DNA from: Actinomycetes bacterium
GTDB taxonomy: Bacteria > Actinomycetota > Acidimicrobiia > Acidimicrobiales > Acidimicrobiaceae
Assembly: GCA_021822605.1 (NCBI GenBank)
Contig: JAKAQL010000012.1
Location: 1 to 51,804, forward strand
Reading direction: 5' to 3'
Length of the DNA stretch: 51,804 bases
How positions within the stretch are numbered: the first letter of the stretch is position 1; every line of letters begins with the position of its first letter. Positions 25,934-34,892 of this stretch are shown one piece after another. A model generated the notes under the pieces. The model did not search any database, was not told the origin of the DNA, and saw only the letters and a program-made list of their open reading frames with translations. The translations under genes were made by a program, and so were the position numbers.

Positions 25934-27196
25934 CTACGAGGCTTGCCTCGTCGATGACCCATCCTGATCTGGAGCCGCAGGAATCAGCGTAGGTGCGACA
26001 TGCTCAAGCACAACTTGTTCATCGATCACACACTTTGTCACATCGTCACGCGATGGCACTTCGTACATCACATCGAGCAGAACCTCCTCAAGAATCGCCT
26101 TGAGGCCGCGAGCACCCGTCCCTCGCAACATGGCTTGATCTGCAATGGCATCGAGAGCACCAGCGGTGATCTCCAGTTCAACGCCATCAAGCTCAAGCAC
26201 CTTCTTGTACTGCTTGACAAGCGCATTCTTTGGCTCGGTGAGGATCTCAATCAAGGCGGGTCGGTCGAGGTTGTCGATAGTCCCAATGATAGGAAGGCGT
26301 CCGATGAACTCAGGGAGCAACCCAAACTTCAAGAGATCTTCAGGCTGCACCTCGCCGAGCACCTCAATCTCCCTCTTTGCATGGGTCATGGTCCCAGAGA
26401 ATCCGATACCGCGCCGCCCTAGACGACTTGCGACGATCTCCTCGAGGCCGACAAACGCACCACCGCAGATGAAGAGCACATTGGTGGTATCGATCTGAAT
26501 GAACTCTTGATGTGGATGCTTCCGACCACCCTGGGGGGGTACTGAAGCAACGGTACCCTCAAGAATCTTCAAAAGCGCCTGCTGGACTCCCTCTCCCGAC
26601 ACATCGCGAGTGATCGACGGGTTTTCACTTTTGCGAGCTATCTTGTCGATCTCATCGATATAGATGATCCCCATCTCGGCACGCTTGACGTCGAAGTCGG
26701 CTGCCTGAATGAGCTTCAAAAGAATGTTTTCCACGTCCTCACCGACATAACCAGCCTCAGTGAGTGCGGTAGCATCGGCGATCGCGAAAGGTACATTGAG
26801 CATCCTCGCGAGCGTCTGAGCGAGCAACGTCTTGCCACAACCAGTTGGGCCAAGCAACAACACATTGGACTTTGCCAGCTCAACATCGTCTTTCATGCCA
26901 CTACGGATGCGCTTGTAGTGGTTATAGACCGCCACTGACAGGATCTTTTTCGCGCTCTCCTGGCCAATCACGTAGCCGTTGAGAAACTCCATGATCTCTT
27001 TCGGCTTAGGGAGTTTGTCGTCGCTCTGAGCCTCCGGCTTTGCGCCTAACTCCTCTGAAATGATGTCGTTGCACAACTCGATACACTTATCGCAGATGTA
27101 GACGCCTGGCCCCGCTATGAGTTTGCGCACCTGCTTCTGCGACATCCCACAGAAGCTGCACTTCACCATCTCTTGGCCTTCACCAATCTTTGCCAT
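25934..27196 (-). CDS. clpX: ATP-dependent Clp protease ATP-binding subunit ClpX
   Basis: The 420-aa AAA+ unfoldase feeds substrates to ClpP. It has the N-terminal zinc-binding domain (CSFCGMSQ and CDKCIELC), Walker A GPTGCGKT, Walker B YIDEIDK and the GYVGEDVE segment. ATG at 27196 is preferred; GGAG stands ten bases upstream, and GTG at 27205 is possible. It lies next to clpP and tig in the classical order. Confidence 0.96.
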   Translation of the reverse strand: MAKIGEGQEMVKCSFCGMSQKQVRKLIAGPGVYICDKCIELCNDIISEELGAKPEAQSDDKLPKPKEIMEFLNGYVIGQESAKKILSVAVYNHYKRIRSGMKDDVELAKSNVLLLGPTGCGKTLLAQTLARMLNVPFAIADATALTEAGYVGEDVENILLKLIQAADFDVKRAEMGIIYIDEIDKIARKSENPSITRDVSGEGVQQALLKILEGTVASVPPQGGRKHPHQEFIQIDTTNVLFICGGAFVGLEEIVASRLGRRGIGFSGTMTHAKREIEVLGEVQPEDLLKFGLLPEFIGRLPIIGTIDNLDRPALIEILTEPKNALVKQYKKVLELDGVELEITAGALDAIADQAMLRGTGARGLKAILEEVLLDVMYEVPSRDDVTKCVIDEQVVLEHVAPTLIPAAPDQDGSSTRQAS

Positions 27197-27272
27197 GGCC
27201 GACACTCTCCTTGTTCCTTACCGTAACCATATCGCAATCGCAGCAGCGATTGGTGTGTTTCAGTAAGACTTC

Positions 27273-27881
27273 CTATTTTCCAATGGAATCACGTGAGGAG
27301 AATACCTCATCGATTACCCCATACTCAAGCGCCTGTTCTGCCTCAAGGATGAAATCCCTATCGGTATCGTGGGCGATTTTCTCAACCGTTTGACCGGTCG
27401 AATCTGATAGCATCTGGTTAAGCAGATCACGCATCCGCAGAATCTCCTTCGCCTGTAACTCGATATCGGTCGCTTGTCCACCGACCCCTCCATAGGGTTG
27501 GTGCAAAAGGATGCGAGCGTGAGGAAGCGCGTAGCGCTTCCCTTTGGCCCCTGCCGAAAGCACCACCGCAGCAGCTGAGGCTGCTTGACCGAAGCAGAGG
27601 GTGGAAACGTCTGGACGGATATAGCGCATCGTGTCGTAAATCGCAAACAATCCGGTGATCTCACCGCCGGGCGAATTGATGTAGAGATTGATATCACGGT
27701 CAGGGTCCTCATACTCGAGGTACAGTAACTGCGAGCAGACCAAGTTCGCGACCGCGTCGTCGATCGGTGTTCCTAGAACGATAATTCGCTCCCGAAGGAG
27801 CCGGGAGTAGAGATCGTAGGCTCGTTCACCCCTTGAGGACGTCTCAATCACGGTAGGAACCAAATAGTTATACGCTTGCAT
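27273..27881 (-). CDS. clpP: ATP-dependent Clp protease proteolytic subunit ClpP
   Basis: The 202-aa serine protease forms the barrel core of the ClpXP complex. Catalytic residues are visible as S102 ([10 protein letters not shown]), H127 (ILLHQPYGG) and D176. Only one clpP is seen in the window; many actinobacteria have two adjacent copies. ATG at 27881 has AGAGG five bases upstream. Confidence 0.96.
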   Translation of the reverse strand: MQAYNYLVPTVIETSSRGERAYDLYSRLLRERIIVLGTPIDDAVANLVCSQLLYLEYEDPDRDINLYINSPGGEITGLFAIYDTMRYIRPDVSTLCFGQAASAAAVVLSAGAKGKRYALPHARILLHQPYGGVGGQATDIELQAKEILRMRDLLNQMLSDSTGQTVEKIAHDTDRDFILEAEQALEYGVIDEVFSSRDSIGK

Positions 27882-27961
27882 GCAACCTCTCGATCTCGAC
27901 TATCTGCCCTTTGGCTAGCACCAGAAGGAACAATCCTTACATTCTAATGGTGCCGCCATGG

Positions 27962-29338
27962 TTATTCCTCTGAAGGGACAACGGGTTCAGCGATCGTCTC
28001 CGCTTCCGACTCGTCGGAAGCCTCGACCAACTGATCCAACCCGAGCTGGGACAACGACACGTGGTTCCCATCGCTGTCTTTGATGGTAACGAGGTTGGCC
28101 AACCTTCGATACGCCTTCTGCTTGACAAGCGAGGTGCGGACCTGGAACTCCTGCAGTGGTGAGACGCCACCCTGTCGAAGCTCAAGCGCTCCTGAAGCTT
28201 TCAGTTTTTCTATCTCCTCCTCCACCTCCTGAGGCTCGACACTGACCGCTTCGTCGATAGCGATCGCCCGCAACGCCAGGTCCCACAGGACTGATTGCGC
28301 GGCTTTCGAGCTGAGCTGTCCAGCCAAACTGTTTTCGTCCTGCTGACTCATCTCAAGGTATCGTCGTAGCGAGATGCCAGAGCCATCGAGAGCATGACCG
28401 AACTCATGCAACTCCTGCTGATAGGCGGAGTTCAGAAGCACCTCTGGGATGGTCTTAGGTTCCGTCAGCTCCAGTACCTTCTGATAGAGCTGCTGCTCAA
28501 AGAGCGAACGCGCCTCAGCTACACGCCGAGACGCCATACTGGTGCGCACGTCATCACGCAGCTCATCGACAGTGGTGAACTCAGAGACCTGAGCGACAAA
28601 GTCGGCATCGAGTTCAGGGAGCACCAACTCGCGTACAGCAAGTACCTCAAGGATCGTCTCCTTAACCCCCGCATCGCTGTCCGTATCGCCCTCAGTTGCC
28701 ACCTTCACCTTGTCGCCAACACTTGCACCAAGTAAGGCTGCCTCGAACTCAGGGGAAACCTCACCCTTGCCAAGGCGAGCGGTGAGATAGGGTGTCACCA
28801 CGTCCTGAACATCACCCTCAACGGTGATGACATTGAAGGTCACCTGATCACCGTCCGCCACCGGGCGGTCCACCTCGTTGAGGGTGGCCATCTGTTCACG
28901 TATGCTGTCGATGACGGCATTGACATCATCGTCGGTCAACTCGACGCGCGGGAGTTCTATCTCGATGGACCCGATGCCCTCTACTCGAACAACCGGACGC
29001 AAGGTAACATCAAGCTCGACCTTCACGTCCCCCTCCTGGGCTCCATCGACAATTCGAAGATTTGGTGACTCGATGACGTCAAGCCCATTGTCGACAATCA
29101 CCTCTTCGTAGCTCTCCTGCACCGCATCCTCGACCGCCTCACGGCGGACGGCTTCCTGTCCTAGCCGGGCCACAAGTACCGAAGCTGGGACATGCCCCTT
29201 TCGGAAGCCAGGGATTCGAACCTGAGAACGGAGCTTTCGCACCGCCTGGTCGAGGTACGGTCGCAACTCCTCGTCTCGGAGTTCGATCGTAACAACAGCA
29301 GAATTGGACCCTTGATGAAGTTCAGCAGATGAGCGCAT
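27962..29338 (-). CDS. tig: Trigger factor
   Basis: The 458-aa ribosome-associated chaperone and prolyl isomerase has the ribosome-docking signature IPGFRKGHVP, a middle FKBP-type domain (GDQVTFNVI...) and a helical C-terminal chaperone domain with an acidic tail. ATG at 29338 fits the family; the frame extends to a TTG at 29356. No Shine-Dalgarno is seen, but TATGCT at 29353-29348 (minus strand) ends nine bases before the ATG, so the mRNA may be almost leaderless. Confidence 0.95.
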   Translation of the reverse strand: MRSSAELHQGSNSAVVTIELRDEELRPYLDQAVRKLRSQVRIPGFRKGHVPASVLVARLGQEAVRREAVEDAVQESYEEVIVDNGLDVIESPNLRIVDGAQEGDVKVELDVTLRPVVRVEGIGSIEIELPRVELTDDDVNAVIDSIREQMATLNEVDRPVADGDQVTFNVITVEGDVQDVVTPYLTARLGKGEVSPEFEAALLGASVGDKVKVATEGDTDSDAGVKETILEVLAVRELVLPELDADFVAQVSEFTTVDELRDDVRTSMASRRVAEARSLFEQQLYQKVLELTEPKTIPEVLLNSAYQQELHEFGHALDGSGISLRRYLEMSQQDENSLAGQLSSKAAQSVLWDLALRAIAIDEAVSVEPQEVEEEIEKLKASGALELRQGGVSPLQEFQVRTSLVKQKAYRRLANLVTIKDSDGNHVSLSQLGLDQLVEASDESEAETIAEPVVPSEE

Positions 29339-29382
29339 AGCAACCAAAGCATACAAGCTCTACGCGCGAGGTCGTGAAGGTC

Positions 29383-29670
29383 CTAGCGAAGTCGTCCCAA
29401 CAAGCGACGAAGTTCCTCGAGCGAAGTGCCCTCCTCCAGCGCTAGTTCGGGATTCTCGATACAGTACACAAGGTGTGCGGTGAGATAGTTGATAGCAGCT
29501 CGATCCAATGCTTTCGTCACCGCAGCAAACTGCATTGAGAGTTCCTTGCAATCACGACCCTCAGCGACCATACGCCGAATCCCTCGCACCTGTCCTTCAA
29601 TCCTTGAGAGACGGCGATCGAGGTCTGCCTCCTCCTGTCGTAGGTCTGTCTGACTTGGTTCGGGGGTCAT
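29383..29670 (-). CDS. csoR: CsoR/RcnR-family metal-sensing transcriptional repressor
   Basis: The 95-aa all-helical protein has the family signature RLSRIEGQVRGIRRMV and the copper-type ligand set C41 (GRDCKEL), H66 and C70 (TAHLVYC), the C-H-C pattern of Cu(I)-sensing CsoR. Such repressors leave DNA on binding metal. A matching operator lies in its own promoter at 29815-29832, suggesting autoregulation. No copper ATPase or chaperone gene is adjacent, so the other targets lie elsewhere. The tig gene follows 44 bases downstream. Confidence 0.88.
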   Translation of the reverse strand: MTPEPSQTDLRQEEADLDRRLSRIEGQVRGIRRMVAEGRDCKELSMQFAAVTKALDRAAINYLTAHLVYCIENPELALEEGTSLEELRRLLGRLR

Positions 29671-29793
29671 GGTCTCTCCAAAAACTTCCGATGTACCCTG
29701 ACCATCTCATTCACCTTCTTCACGTAGGAGCCACACGGCTCTACCGTCTGACTCTGAAGCCAACCTTAGCCACCGATAACGCCCTGTTGATCG

Positions 29794-29832
29794 AGTGTAG
29801 CCGAGGAGCAGCAAAATACCATAGGGGGTTAG
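29794..29832 (-). promoter_or_regulatory. csoR promoter with CsoR-type operator
   Basis: On the plus strand AATACCATAGGGGGTTAG (29815-29832) closely resembles CsoR boxes such as the B. subtilis AATACCCTACGGGGGTAT as I remember it. On the minus strand TACACT (29799-29794) fits a -10 box, and TGGTAT, 16 bases before it, would be the -35 inside the operator. Repressor binding would thus block csoR transcription. The leader to the csoR ATG would be about 115 bases. Confidence 0.55.
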
Positions 29833-30018
29833 TCAAACGTGTCGAACGAGAGCGGCGCCGTTCATTGAACCAGCGCGCTTGACCGAACCCTCAAGCGGAT
29901 CAGGAGGGATAAACATGCCTGCACCGCGAAGACCGCTGCAGGAGCTTAGTGTGTACCCGCTACGCCCATGCAACGCAGTTGGCAGCCAAACTCGCAGACT
30001 CAGGAGTCAACTGCAACC

Positions 30019-30092
<74 letters not shown>

Positions 30093-30114
30093 ATCGGAAC
30101 ATAACGATGCACCG

Positions 30115-30188
30115 TCGGGAAGGCGGGATTTGAACCCGCGGCCCCCTGCTCCCAAAGCAGGTGCGCTACCAAGCTGCGCCACTTCCCG
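30115..30188 (-). tRNA. tRNA-Pro (anticodon TGG), CCA not encoded
   Basis: The minus strand reads CGGGAAG...CTTCCCG with C1-G72 as usual for tRNA-Pro. The anticodon stem CCTGC/GCAGG encloses TTTGGGA, giving TGG. The T-arm GCGGGTTCAAATCCCGC is canonical. The bases after the discriminator A are CGG, so CCA must be added afterwards. Confidence 0.95.
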
Positions 30189-30208
30189 CAAGCGCAAAGT
30201 TTAGCTGA

Positions 30209-30829
30209 TTATTCTCCAAGTGCCTCTAAATTGGCGCGCCGACGATACCGAAACCAGACAAAACCCACAATCAGTAACACCAACAGGGCACCCAGACCAT
30301 ACCCCAGATCCTGGACGACCTTGACCAACACCGTGTAGTTGGCTCCCAGCCAATACCCCGCCAACGTCAGCACGGTAACGAAGGGGATACTCCCAATCAA
30401 GGTGTAGAGCAAAAATTTACCAATCGGCATCTCTGCGACACCGGCCGGGAGACTAATGATCGAGCGAACAACAGGCAGCAAGCGTGAAACGATGACCGCT
30501 GCCTCACCATGACGCTGAAACCACCGCTCTGCCCGATCAAGATCCCGGGGTTTCACTAACACAAAACGCCCAAAACGTTCGACCAGTGCCCTGCCGCCAG
30601 TCCGACCGATCGCCCAAAGAACAACGCTACCGATCAAGTTGCCGAGGATCCCTACCAGGATCGCACCAACAAGACTGAGTTTGCCAGAGGCAGCGAGTAC
30701 ACCAGCTAAGGTCATTACCAGCTCCGATGGAACAGGTATCAGCGCCGACTCCAATGTCATCAGCACCAAAATCGCCAGCAGCCCATAGGTCACCACGTAG
30801 GTATCGACGAAGGAGTTCATCCCCGTCAT
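30209..30829 (-). CDS. DedA/SNARE-associated family membrane protein
   Basis: The 206-aa protein has the DedA pattern: ESALIPVPSELVMTLAGVLA at the N-terminus, GNLIGSVVLWAIGRTGG and the basic FxRxxP-like segment VSRLLPVVRSIISLPAG. Four to five membrane segments are predicted by eye. DedA proteins are thought to move lipids such as undecaprenyl phosphate across the membrane using the proton gradient. ATG at 30829 has GGAG eight bases upstream. It lies just downstream of the tRNA-Pro gene region but is read from its own divergent promoter region. Confidence 0.9.
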   Translation of the reverse strand: MTGMNSFVDTYVVTYGLLAILVLMTLESALIPVPSELVMTLAGVLAASGKLSLVGAILVGILGNLIGSVVLWAIGRTGGRALVERFGRFVLVKPRDLDRAERWFQRHGEAAVIVSRLLPVVRSIISLPAGVAEMPIGKFLLYTLIGSIPFVTVLTLAGYWLGANYTVLVKVVQDLGYGLGALLVLLIVGFVWFRYRRRANLEALGE

Positions 30830-30959
30830 AGTACCTACTCCAATCGGAACACGCTCCAGTCTCCAGGAATTCTTACCGGTGTTTCAAGGGGACTCCCAGG
30901 CCGACTCAGCTGGGAAATCAGCAGGCAAGCCGTCCAGATGCTGACAACGGATCGGCCGA

Positions 30960-30965
30960 TAGACT
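30960..30965 (+). promoter_or_regulatory. TAGACT -10-like box before the RecB-family nuclease gene
   Basis: TAGACT lies 24 bases before the start codon at 30990. The same hexamer precedes three other genes in this window (5005-5000 minus, 32409-32414 plus, 47072-47077 plus). No clear -35 is seen here. Confidence 0.35.
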
Positions 30966-30989
30966 GATGACGCTGGTAGCCTTAGAGGG

Positions 30990-31811
30990 ATGGGGCTACC
31001 ACTACCTTGTTCGTTGACGCCTACCAAGGTCACCGCCTTCAAGGATTGTGCCTACGCCTTTCGACTCTCCATCATCGAGAAAGTCCCCCAGCCGCTCTCT
31101 GTCTGGACTGTGAAAGGTGTCCTCGCACATAAGGCGCTCGACCGCTTCTACTTCTCATTGCCAGCAGCCGAGCGCACGCCACAACAGGCACGTTCAATCG
31201 TGCAGGATCAGCTGATCGACAGCCGAAGCAGGGGGTATGCAGCCGGCTTCCTAGAGGGACTTCCTGAATCGGCACGAGTCCGCCTCGGCCAGGAGGTTGA
31301 GCAGCTGGTATTGAACATCTTCACTCTCGAGGATCCAACTACCACCAAGGTGCTCGGCACCGAAATTATGCTCGAGTCACCAATGAGCGATGTCCTTGCT
31401 CGCGGTGTGATCGATCGTCTCGACCGAGACGCGAACGGAGATCTTGTGATCGTTGACTACAAAACGGGTCGTCCACCATCACACACCCACGAGCAAGATA
31501 AGCTCGCAGGCGTTCTCTTCTATGCACTTCTGGTCGAGCGCGTCCTTGGGATGAAACCAAAGAGCGTCAAGTTGATGTATCTCAGGGATCGCATGCTGAT
31601 CGAGGCGGAGGTGACCACCCATCGATTGCGCGCCGTCGAGGGAAAAACCGCAGCGATCTGGTCAGCGGTTCGAATGGCCTGTGAGACCGAGAACTTTCGC
31701 CCTCGACCGTCAAGGCTTTGCAACTTTTGTGCTTACCAATGCCAGTGCCCCTCGTTTGGAGCACCCGCAACCAGGCGACCACCGACCGATACAGGAGCAT
31801 CGGAGGCTTGA
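30990..31811 (+). CDS. PD-(D/E)XK nuclease, RecB/Cas4-like with Fe-S cluster motif
   Basis: The 273-aa protein has the RecB-type nuclease core: H47, D142 (GVIDRLDR), D156 and K158 (VIVDYKTG), with a Q/Y helix after it. Four cysteines, C20 near the N-terminus and C244, C247, C253 near the C-terminus (C-x2-C-x5-C), match the Fe-S clamp of Cas4 and AddB. It probably acts on DNA ends in repair. It is a stand-alone protein of a type common in actinobacteria; no cas genes or CRISPR repeats are near. The next gene overlaps its stop. Confidence 0.88.
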   Translation: MGLPLPCSLTPTKVTAFKDCAYAFRLSIIEKVPQPLSVWTVKGVLAHKALDRFYFSLPAAERTPQQARSIVQDQLIDSRSRGYAAGFLEGLPESARVRLGQEVEQLVLNIFTLEDPTTTKVLGTEIMLESPMSDVLARGVIDRLDRDANGDLVIVDYKTGRPPSHTHEQDKLAGVLFYALLVERVLGMKPKSVKLMYLRDRMLIEAEVTTHRLRAVEGKTAAIWSAVRMACETENFRPRPSRLCNFCAYQCQCPSFGAPATRRPPTDTGASEA

Positions 31812-32341
31812 ACCCGCTCGATCGTTTCGATACCGCAGTCGACCGTCTCTTCCTGCCGCTGAGGGGGCGCAGGCAGGTGGACCGTCTCTTCTATACACTC
31901 TCCGCGCTGGCAGATCACTCGCTGTTATGGGAACTCCTTGCTGCAACTCTTGCGATCTCCCCACGAAGACGCCCCCGGGCCCTCCGCGCTGGAGCAGCGT
32001 TGGGCGTTGAGTCCCTCTTGATCAACGTGATCGTCAAGTCCTTCTTTTCGCGCAAACGCCCGATCGATGATAGCTACGAACATCCCCATTATCTCCGTTA
32101 CCCACTGACATCTAGCTTCCCAAGTGGCCATGCAACCGCAGCGTTCGCAGCAGCTTCGCTGCTCTCTGAACACAAGCGGGGTCGCTGTCTCCTCTATCCG
32201 TTGGCAACCCTCATTGCACTTTCGCGCATCCATGTTCGGATCCACCATGCCTCCGACGTACTCGGCGGCGCCCTGATTGGTCTTGCCTACGCGCGCTTGG
32301 TCAAGTCTCTGGTTCCGCTCTCACCTAATCCAAACAGCTGA
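31808..32341 (+). CDS. PAP2-superfamily phosphatase
   Basis: The product of about 177 aa is a membrane phosphatase of the PAP2 superfamily with all three motifs: KSFFSRKRP, SFPSGHATAA and SRIHVRIHHASDVLGG. Such enzymes dephosphorylate lipid phosphates such as undecaprenyl pyrophosphate or phosphatidic acid. The frame extends to 31718 inside the nuclease gene; I prefer TTG at 31808, which overlaps the preceding stop (TTGA) and has AGGAG ten bases upstream. The start is not certain. Confidence 0.85.
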   Translation: MNPLDRFDTAVDRLFLPLRGRRQVDRLFYTLSALADHSLLWELLAATLAISPRRRPRALRAGAALGVESLLINVIVKSFFSRKRPIDDSYEHPHYLRYPLTSSFPSGHATAAFAAASLLSEHKRGRCLLYPLATLIALSRIHVRIHHASDVLGGALIGLAYARLVKSLVPLSPNPNS

Positions 32342-32385
32342 TCGACCCGCGACTGGTTCGTCCTCTCCGCAAAACTTGTCCGCCT

Positions 32386-32431
32386 TTACTGATAGCGCCA
32401 CAATCCGGTAGACTGGTTGTAAAAGCAACCA
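32386..32431 (+). promoter_or_regulatory. Promoter and 5' leader hairpin of the DsbA-like gene
   Basis: TTACTG (32386-32391), 17 bases, TAGACT (32409-32414) make a good promoter. Directly after the -10 box, TGGTTG-TAAAAG-CAACCA (32414-32431) can form a six-pair hairpin near or at the 5' end of the mRNA, which may stabilise it. AAGGAG then precedes the ATG at 32451. Confidence 0.5.
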
Positions 32432-32450
32432 AAACAAGGAGACGTAACCG

Positions 32451-33047
32451 ATGCAATTCGCAATCAACTGGGACTACCGTTGCCCGTTCGCCCGGAACAT
32501 GCACGAGCACCTTATCACTGCAATGCAGGATGGCGGTGACTACCAAGTCAGCTTCATACCGTTCTCCCTCAGCCAGGTGCATATTGAAGACGGAGAGCCA
32601 GACGTTTGGTCAGACCCAAAGCGCTACAACGAACTCCTGGCGGTGATGACCGGAATGACCGTACAACGGTACTTTCCAGAGAACTTCCCCGGCATTCACC
32701 TTGCGCTCTTTGCCGCCCGACACGACCGTGCGCTCGACCTGAGCGACTGGTCTGTGCTTGCATCTATCCTTGAAAGTCATGGTGTCGCACCCGAAAAGGT
32801 CCTGGGGCTCATCGAATCGGAGCACATCCTTGAAGACTTTCGACACCAACATCTGGCCTCAGTCGATGAACACCATGTCTTCGGCGTGCCGACCTTTATT
32901 GTCGACGGTCGAGCCGCGTTCGTGAGGGTCATGCATCGACCTAATGGTGATGCAAAGATAGCCCGCAAAACCATCGATCGTGTCCTCGATACCATGACCA
33001 ACTACCCCGAATTCAACGAGTTCAAATACACCTCGATACCCCGTTAG
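32451..33047 (+). CDS. DsbA-family thioredoxin-fold protein
   Basis: The 198-aa protein has the DsbA-type fold: an N-terminal strand leading to the active-site segment WDYRCPFARN, an inserted helical domain and the cis-proline motif GVPTFIVDG. Only one cysteine is in the active site (CPFA instead of CxxC), so it is probably not a disulphide oxidase; it may be an isomerase or reductase using a low-molecular-weight thiol. No signal peptide is present, so it is cytoplasmic. The gene has its own promoter and a good AAGGAG site. Confidence 0.85.
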   Translation: MQFAINWDYRCPFARNMHEHLITAMQDGGDYQVSFIPFSLSQVHIEDGEPDVWSDPKRYNELLAVMTGMTVQRYFPENFPGIHLALFAARHDRALDLSDWSVLASILESHGVAPEKVLGLIESEHILEDFRHQHLASVDEHHVFGVPTFIVDGRAAFVRVMHRPNGDAKIARKTIDRVLDTMTNYPEFNEFKYTSIPR

Positions 33048-33824
33048 AAAGTCCTTGCCTCCTTGACAATGGCTCGCCCCAGGTCACAACAACCGCACGG
33101 ATCCGCCCAGCCGGAGAATCGTGCGTCATTGACGGATGCACGCACAGCGGCGCTAACCGGTGAGGCAGCTGGCTTTCCCCGGAAAGGTAGCGCATCATTA
33201 CATTGGAAACCCCGCGATACCGAAGCCCGTGAGGGCGTTTTTCTGCGCCGTGATAGGAGTCCGAGAGGAGGATGATGGAGGTCCTCCCCTCATGACGCCC
33301 CCTAGTCCCTACCCAGATTGTGGCTGCCAGATAGCGTTCGTTGTCCAAACTGGTCTCATTCGCAGACCTCGATTATGCAGGCGAGTCTGTCTCTAGCTGC
33401 CAAGAAGGACGGCGCCCAAGGAAGGGACATGCCCCAGATGCGTATAATGGGCTATTCTGAGTGCTGTTAGTCGACGAGGACCCCAGTCTCCATGGATCTC
33501 TTGGGATCCACCGTACGAACGAACCCCAATAATGCATGACCCGATATATTCGTGAACGCCACCGGATCGATAGCGTCGTCAACATGCTTGCCTCTTGTGC
33601 CTCACCTGCAGAGAAGTTCTCGTAAGGGGTCGAGACTATCGTGTACCACCCGAACTTCGACCATTCAATGGGTGCTCCTCAGGCCACAAATTGACCCGTC
33701 ACTGCATCCGGTGTTCTTGCCGGGCGACTGTGCCAATCACCCGTCTTCTCCTCTTTGCCACACCCAGGCAAGTCTGTAGATCCTAGGGCAGCGTGGGTCA
33801 TCCGTCACCCTGGTCACTCGGTAA
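33048..33824. other. Long intergenic stretch without a convincing gene
   Basis: The 777 bases between the DsbA-like gene and the convergent GalT-like gene hold only short frames without ribosome binding sites. A perfect TATAAT (33443-33448) has no -35 partner. A GGAGG...CCTCC hairpin lies near 33262-33290. A frame from TTG 33595 encodes CxxC pairs (CLTC, CIRC) but lacks other support. It may be decayed DNA or may hold an unrecognised RNA. Confidence 0.5.
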
Positions 33825-34862
33825 TTAACCAGTCATCGTCGTGCCGAAGTTACTCCGGAGGGTCTGCGCCCACTCCTCAGGCGAATAGTCAATCATCGTC
33901 TCAAGACAAAGGCGTTCAAAGTACGTGACATCACTCCGATAATAGGGCTCCATAGGTGATCGAGCAACGATGCGAAACAACAAGCTCGCGCCATAGTCCC
34001 TACTGTCAGGAGTTGCGCCGATAAGCGAGAAATTGAAGGACTGGACACCTATCTGCTCATAGGTTGCAAGTACAAGTGCAAGTCCCGAAGCCAGTTGATA
34101 TACATCGGGGTCACTCAGTTCAATGAGATCACCAAGCCCCGGTGCCAGGGCCCAAACCTCGTAGAAACCAGAGGGAGCAAACGGGACCAGCCAGACGAAT
34201 GGATCCATGTGCGCCACCATGCGTTGGCTCTGCGCATCCTCGAGCGCTATCAGCTCTTCGAAGTAGGGTTGACCGTAACTGTCGAGATGTTGCTTTGACG
34301 CCAGCAACAGTCTCGACTGTGCGCCAAGAGGAATAGAATCGTGGGAGGATTGGATATGTGGGTGAATCAGCGAACTTCCCGATGGCGGTAGATAGTTCGC
34401 GTTGACCGAAGAGTAGATCAACTCCGGATGCTGGGCACGCACTGCCGTGGCATGTTGTTGGATCGCCAAGAGCACATCATAGACCACCTCGCGGGTCATG
34501 GCCGTAAGCGGGAGAAAATGACGACTCACGTCGTAGACACCTACCGCCGAAGCAGAGGAGTAGGCGATCACGTTAGGAACCACCCAGGCATTCCCAACGA
34601 TAATACGACCGTTTCTGGCAATCTCCTCAGGGAACGGCGCGGTTGCATCGCCGATTGTGTCCGCGCAAAATGGGCAGAAGCCGTCCCGCTCCACAACTGA
34701 ACCGAGTTCAACGGCACCAGGGGTCAACTTCGCACCCTCGATCAGTCGGGTACCGTGTCCGAAGAGCGGATCCACCCGATGCACGAGCGTCGCCGGTCTA
34801 AACCCGCCCCGCTCAAAGTCTGGGACTTCAGCTTGAAGCTCACGCTCCTGGAACAAAATCAT
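33825..34862 (-). CDS. Galactose-1-phosphate uridylyltransferase-like (GalT/HIT superfamily) protein
   Basis: The 345-aa protein has a CPFC zinc-type pair (about residues 63-66) and the catalytic HIT-type motif SSLIHPHIQ, where GalT has HPHGQ. Replacing the glycine by Ile is a small departure from the classical enzyme, so it may act on another sugar phosphate. GalT enzymes swap UMP between UDP-glucose and galactose 1-phosphate. ATG at 34862 has GGAG eight bases upstream. It is divergent from the histidine kinase gene. Confidence 0.7.
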   Translation of the reverse strand: MILFQERELQAEVPDFERGGFRPATLVHRVDPLFGHGTRLIEGAKLTPGAVELGSVVERDGFCPFCADTIGDATAPFPEEIARNGRIIVGNAWVVPNVIAYSSASAVGVYDVSRHFLPLTAMTREVVYDVLLAIQQHATAVRAQHPELIYSSVNANYLPPSGSSLIHPHIQSSHDSIPLGAQSRLLLASKQHLDSYGQPYFEELIALEDAQSQRMVAHMDPFVWLVPFAPSGFYEVWALAPGLGDLIELSDPDVYQLASGLALVLATYEQIGVQSFNFSLIGATPDSRDYGASLLFRIVARSPMEPYYRSDVTYFERLCLETMIDYSPEEWAQTLRSNFGTTMTG

Positions 34863-34892
34863 CGATCTCTCTCCTCGAACCGGAACCCATGT

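Noticed and set aside
30990-31811. Cas4-like nuclease as a sign of a CRISPR system
   Set aside because: No repeats, spacers or other cas genes are in the window; stand-alone nucleases of this type are common in actinobacteria.
33443-33448. Perfect TATAAT as a promoter for a small RNA
   Set aside because: No -35 box at the right distance and no terminator-like hairpin with U-run downstream.
33595-33786. Short frame with CLTC and CIRC, like a zinc ribbon
   Set aside because: The start would be a TTG without a ribosome binding site, and nothing else in the frame resembles a known zinc-ribbon protein.
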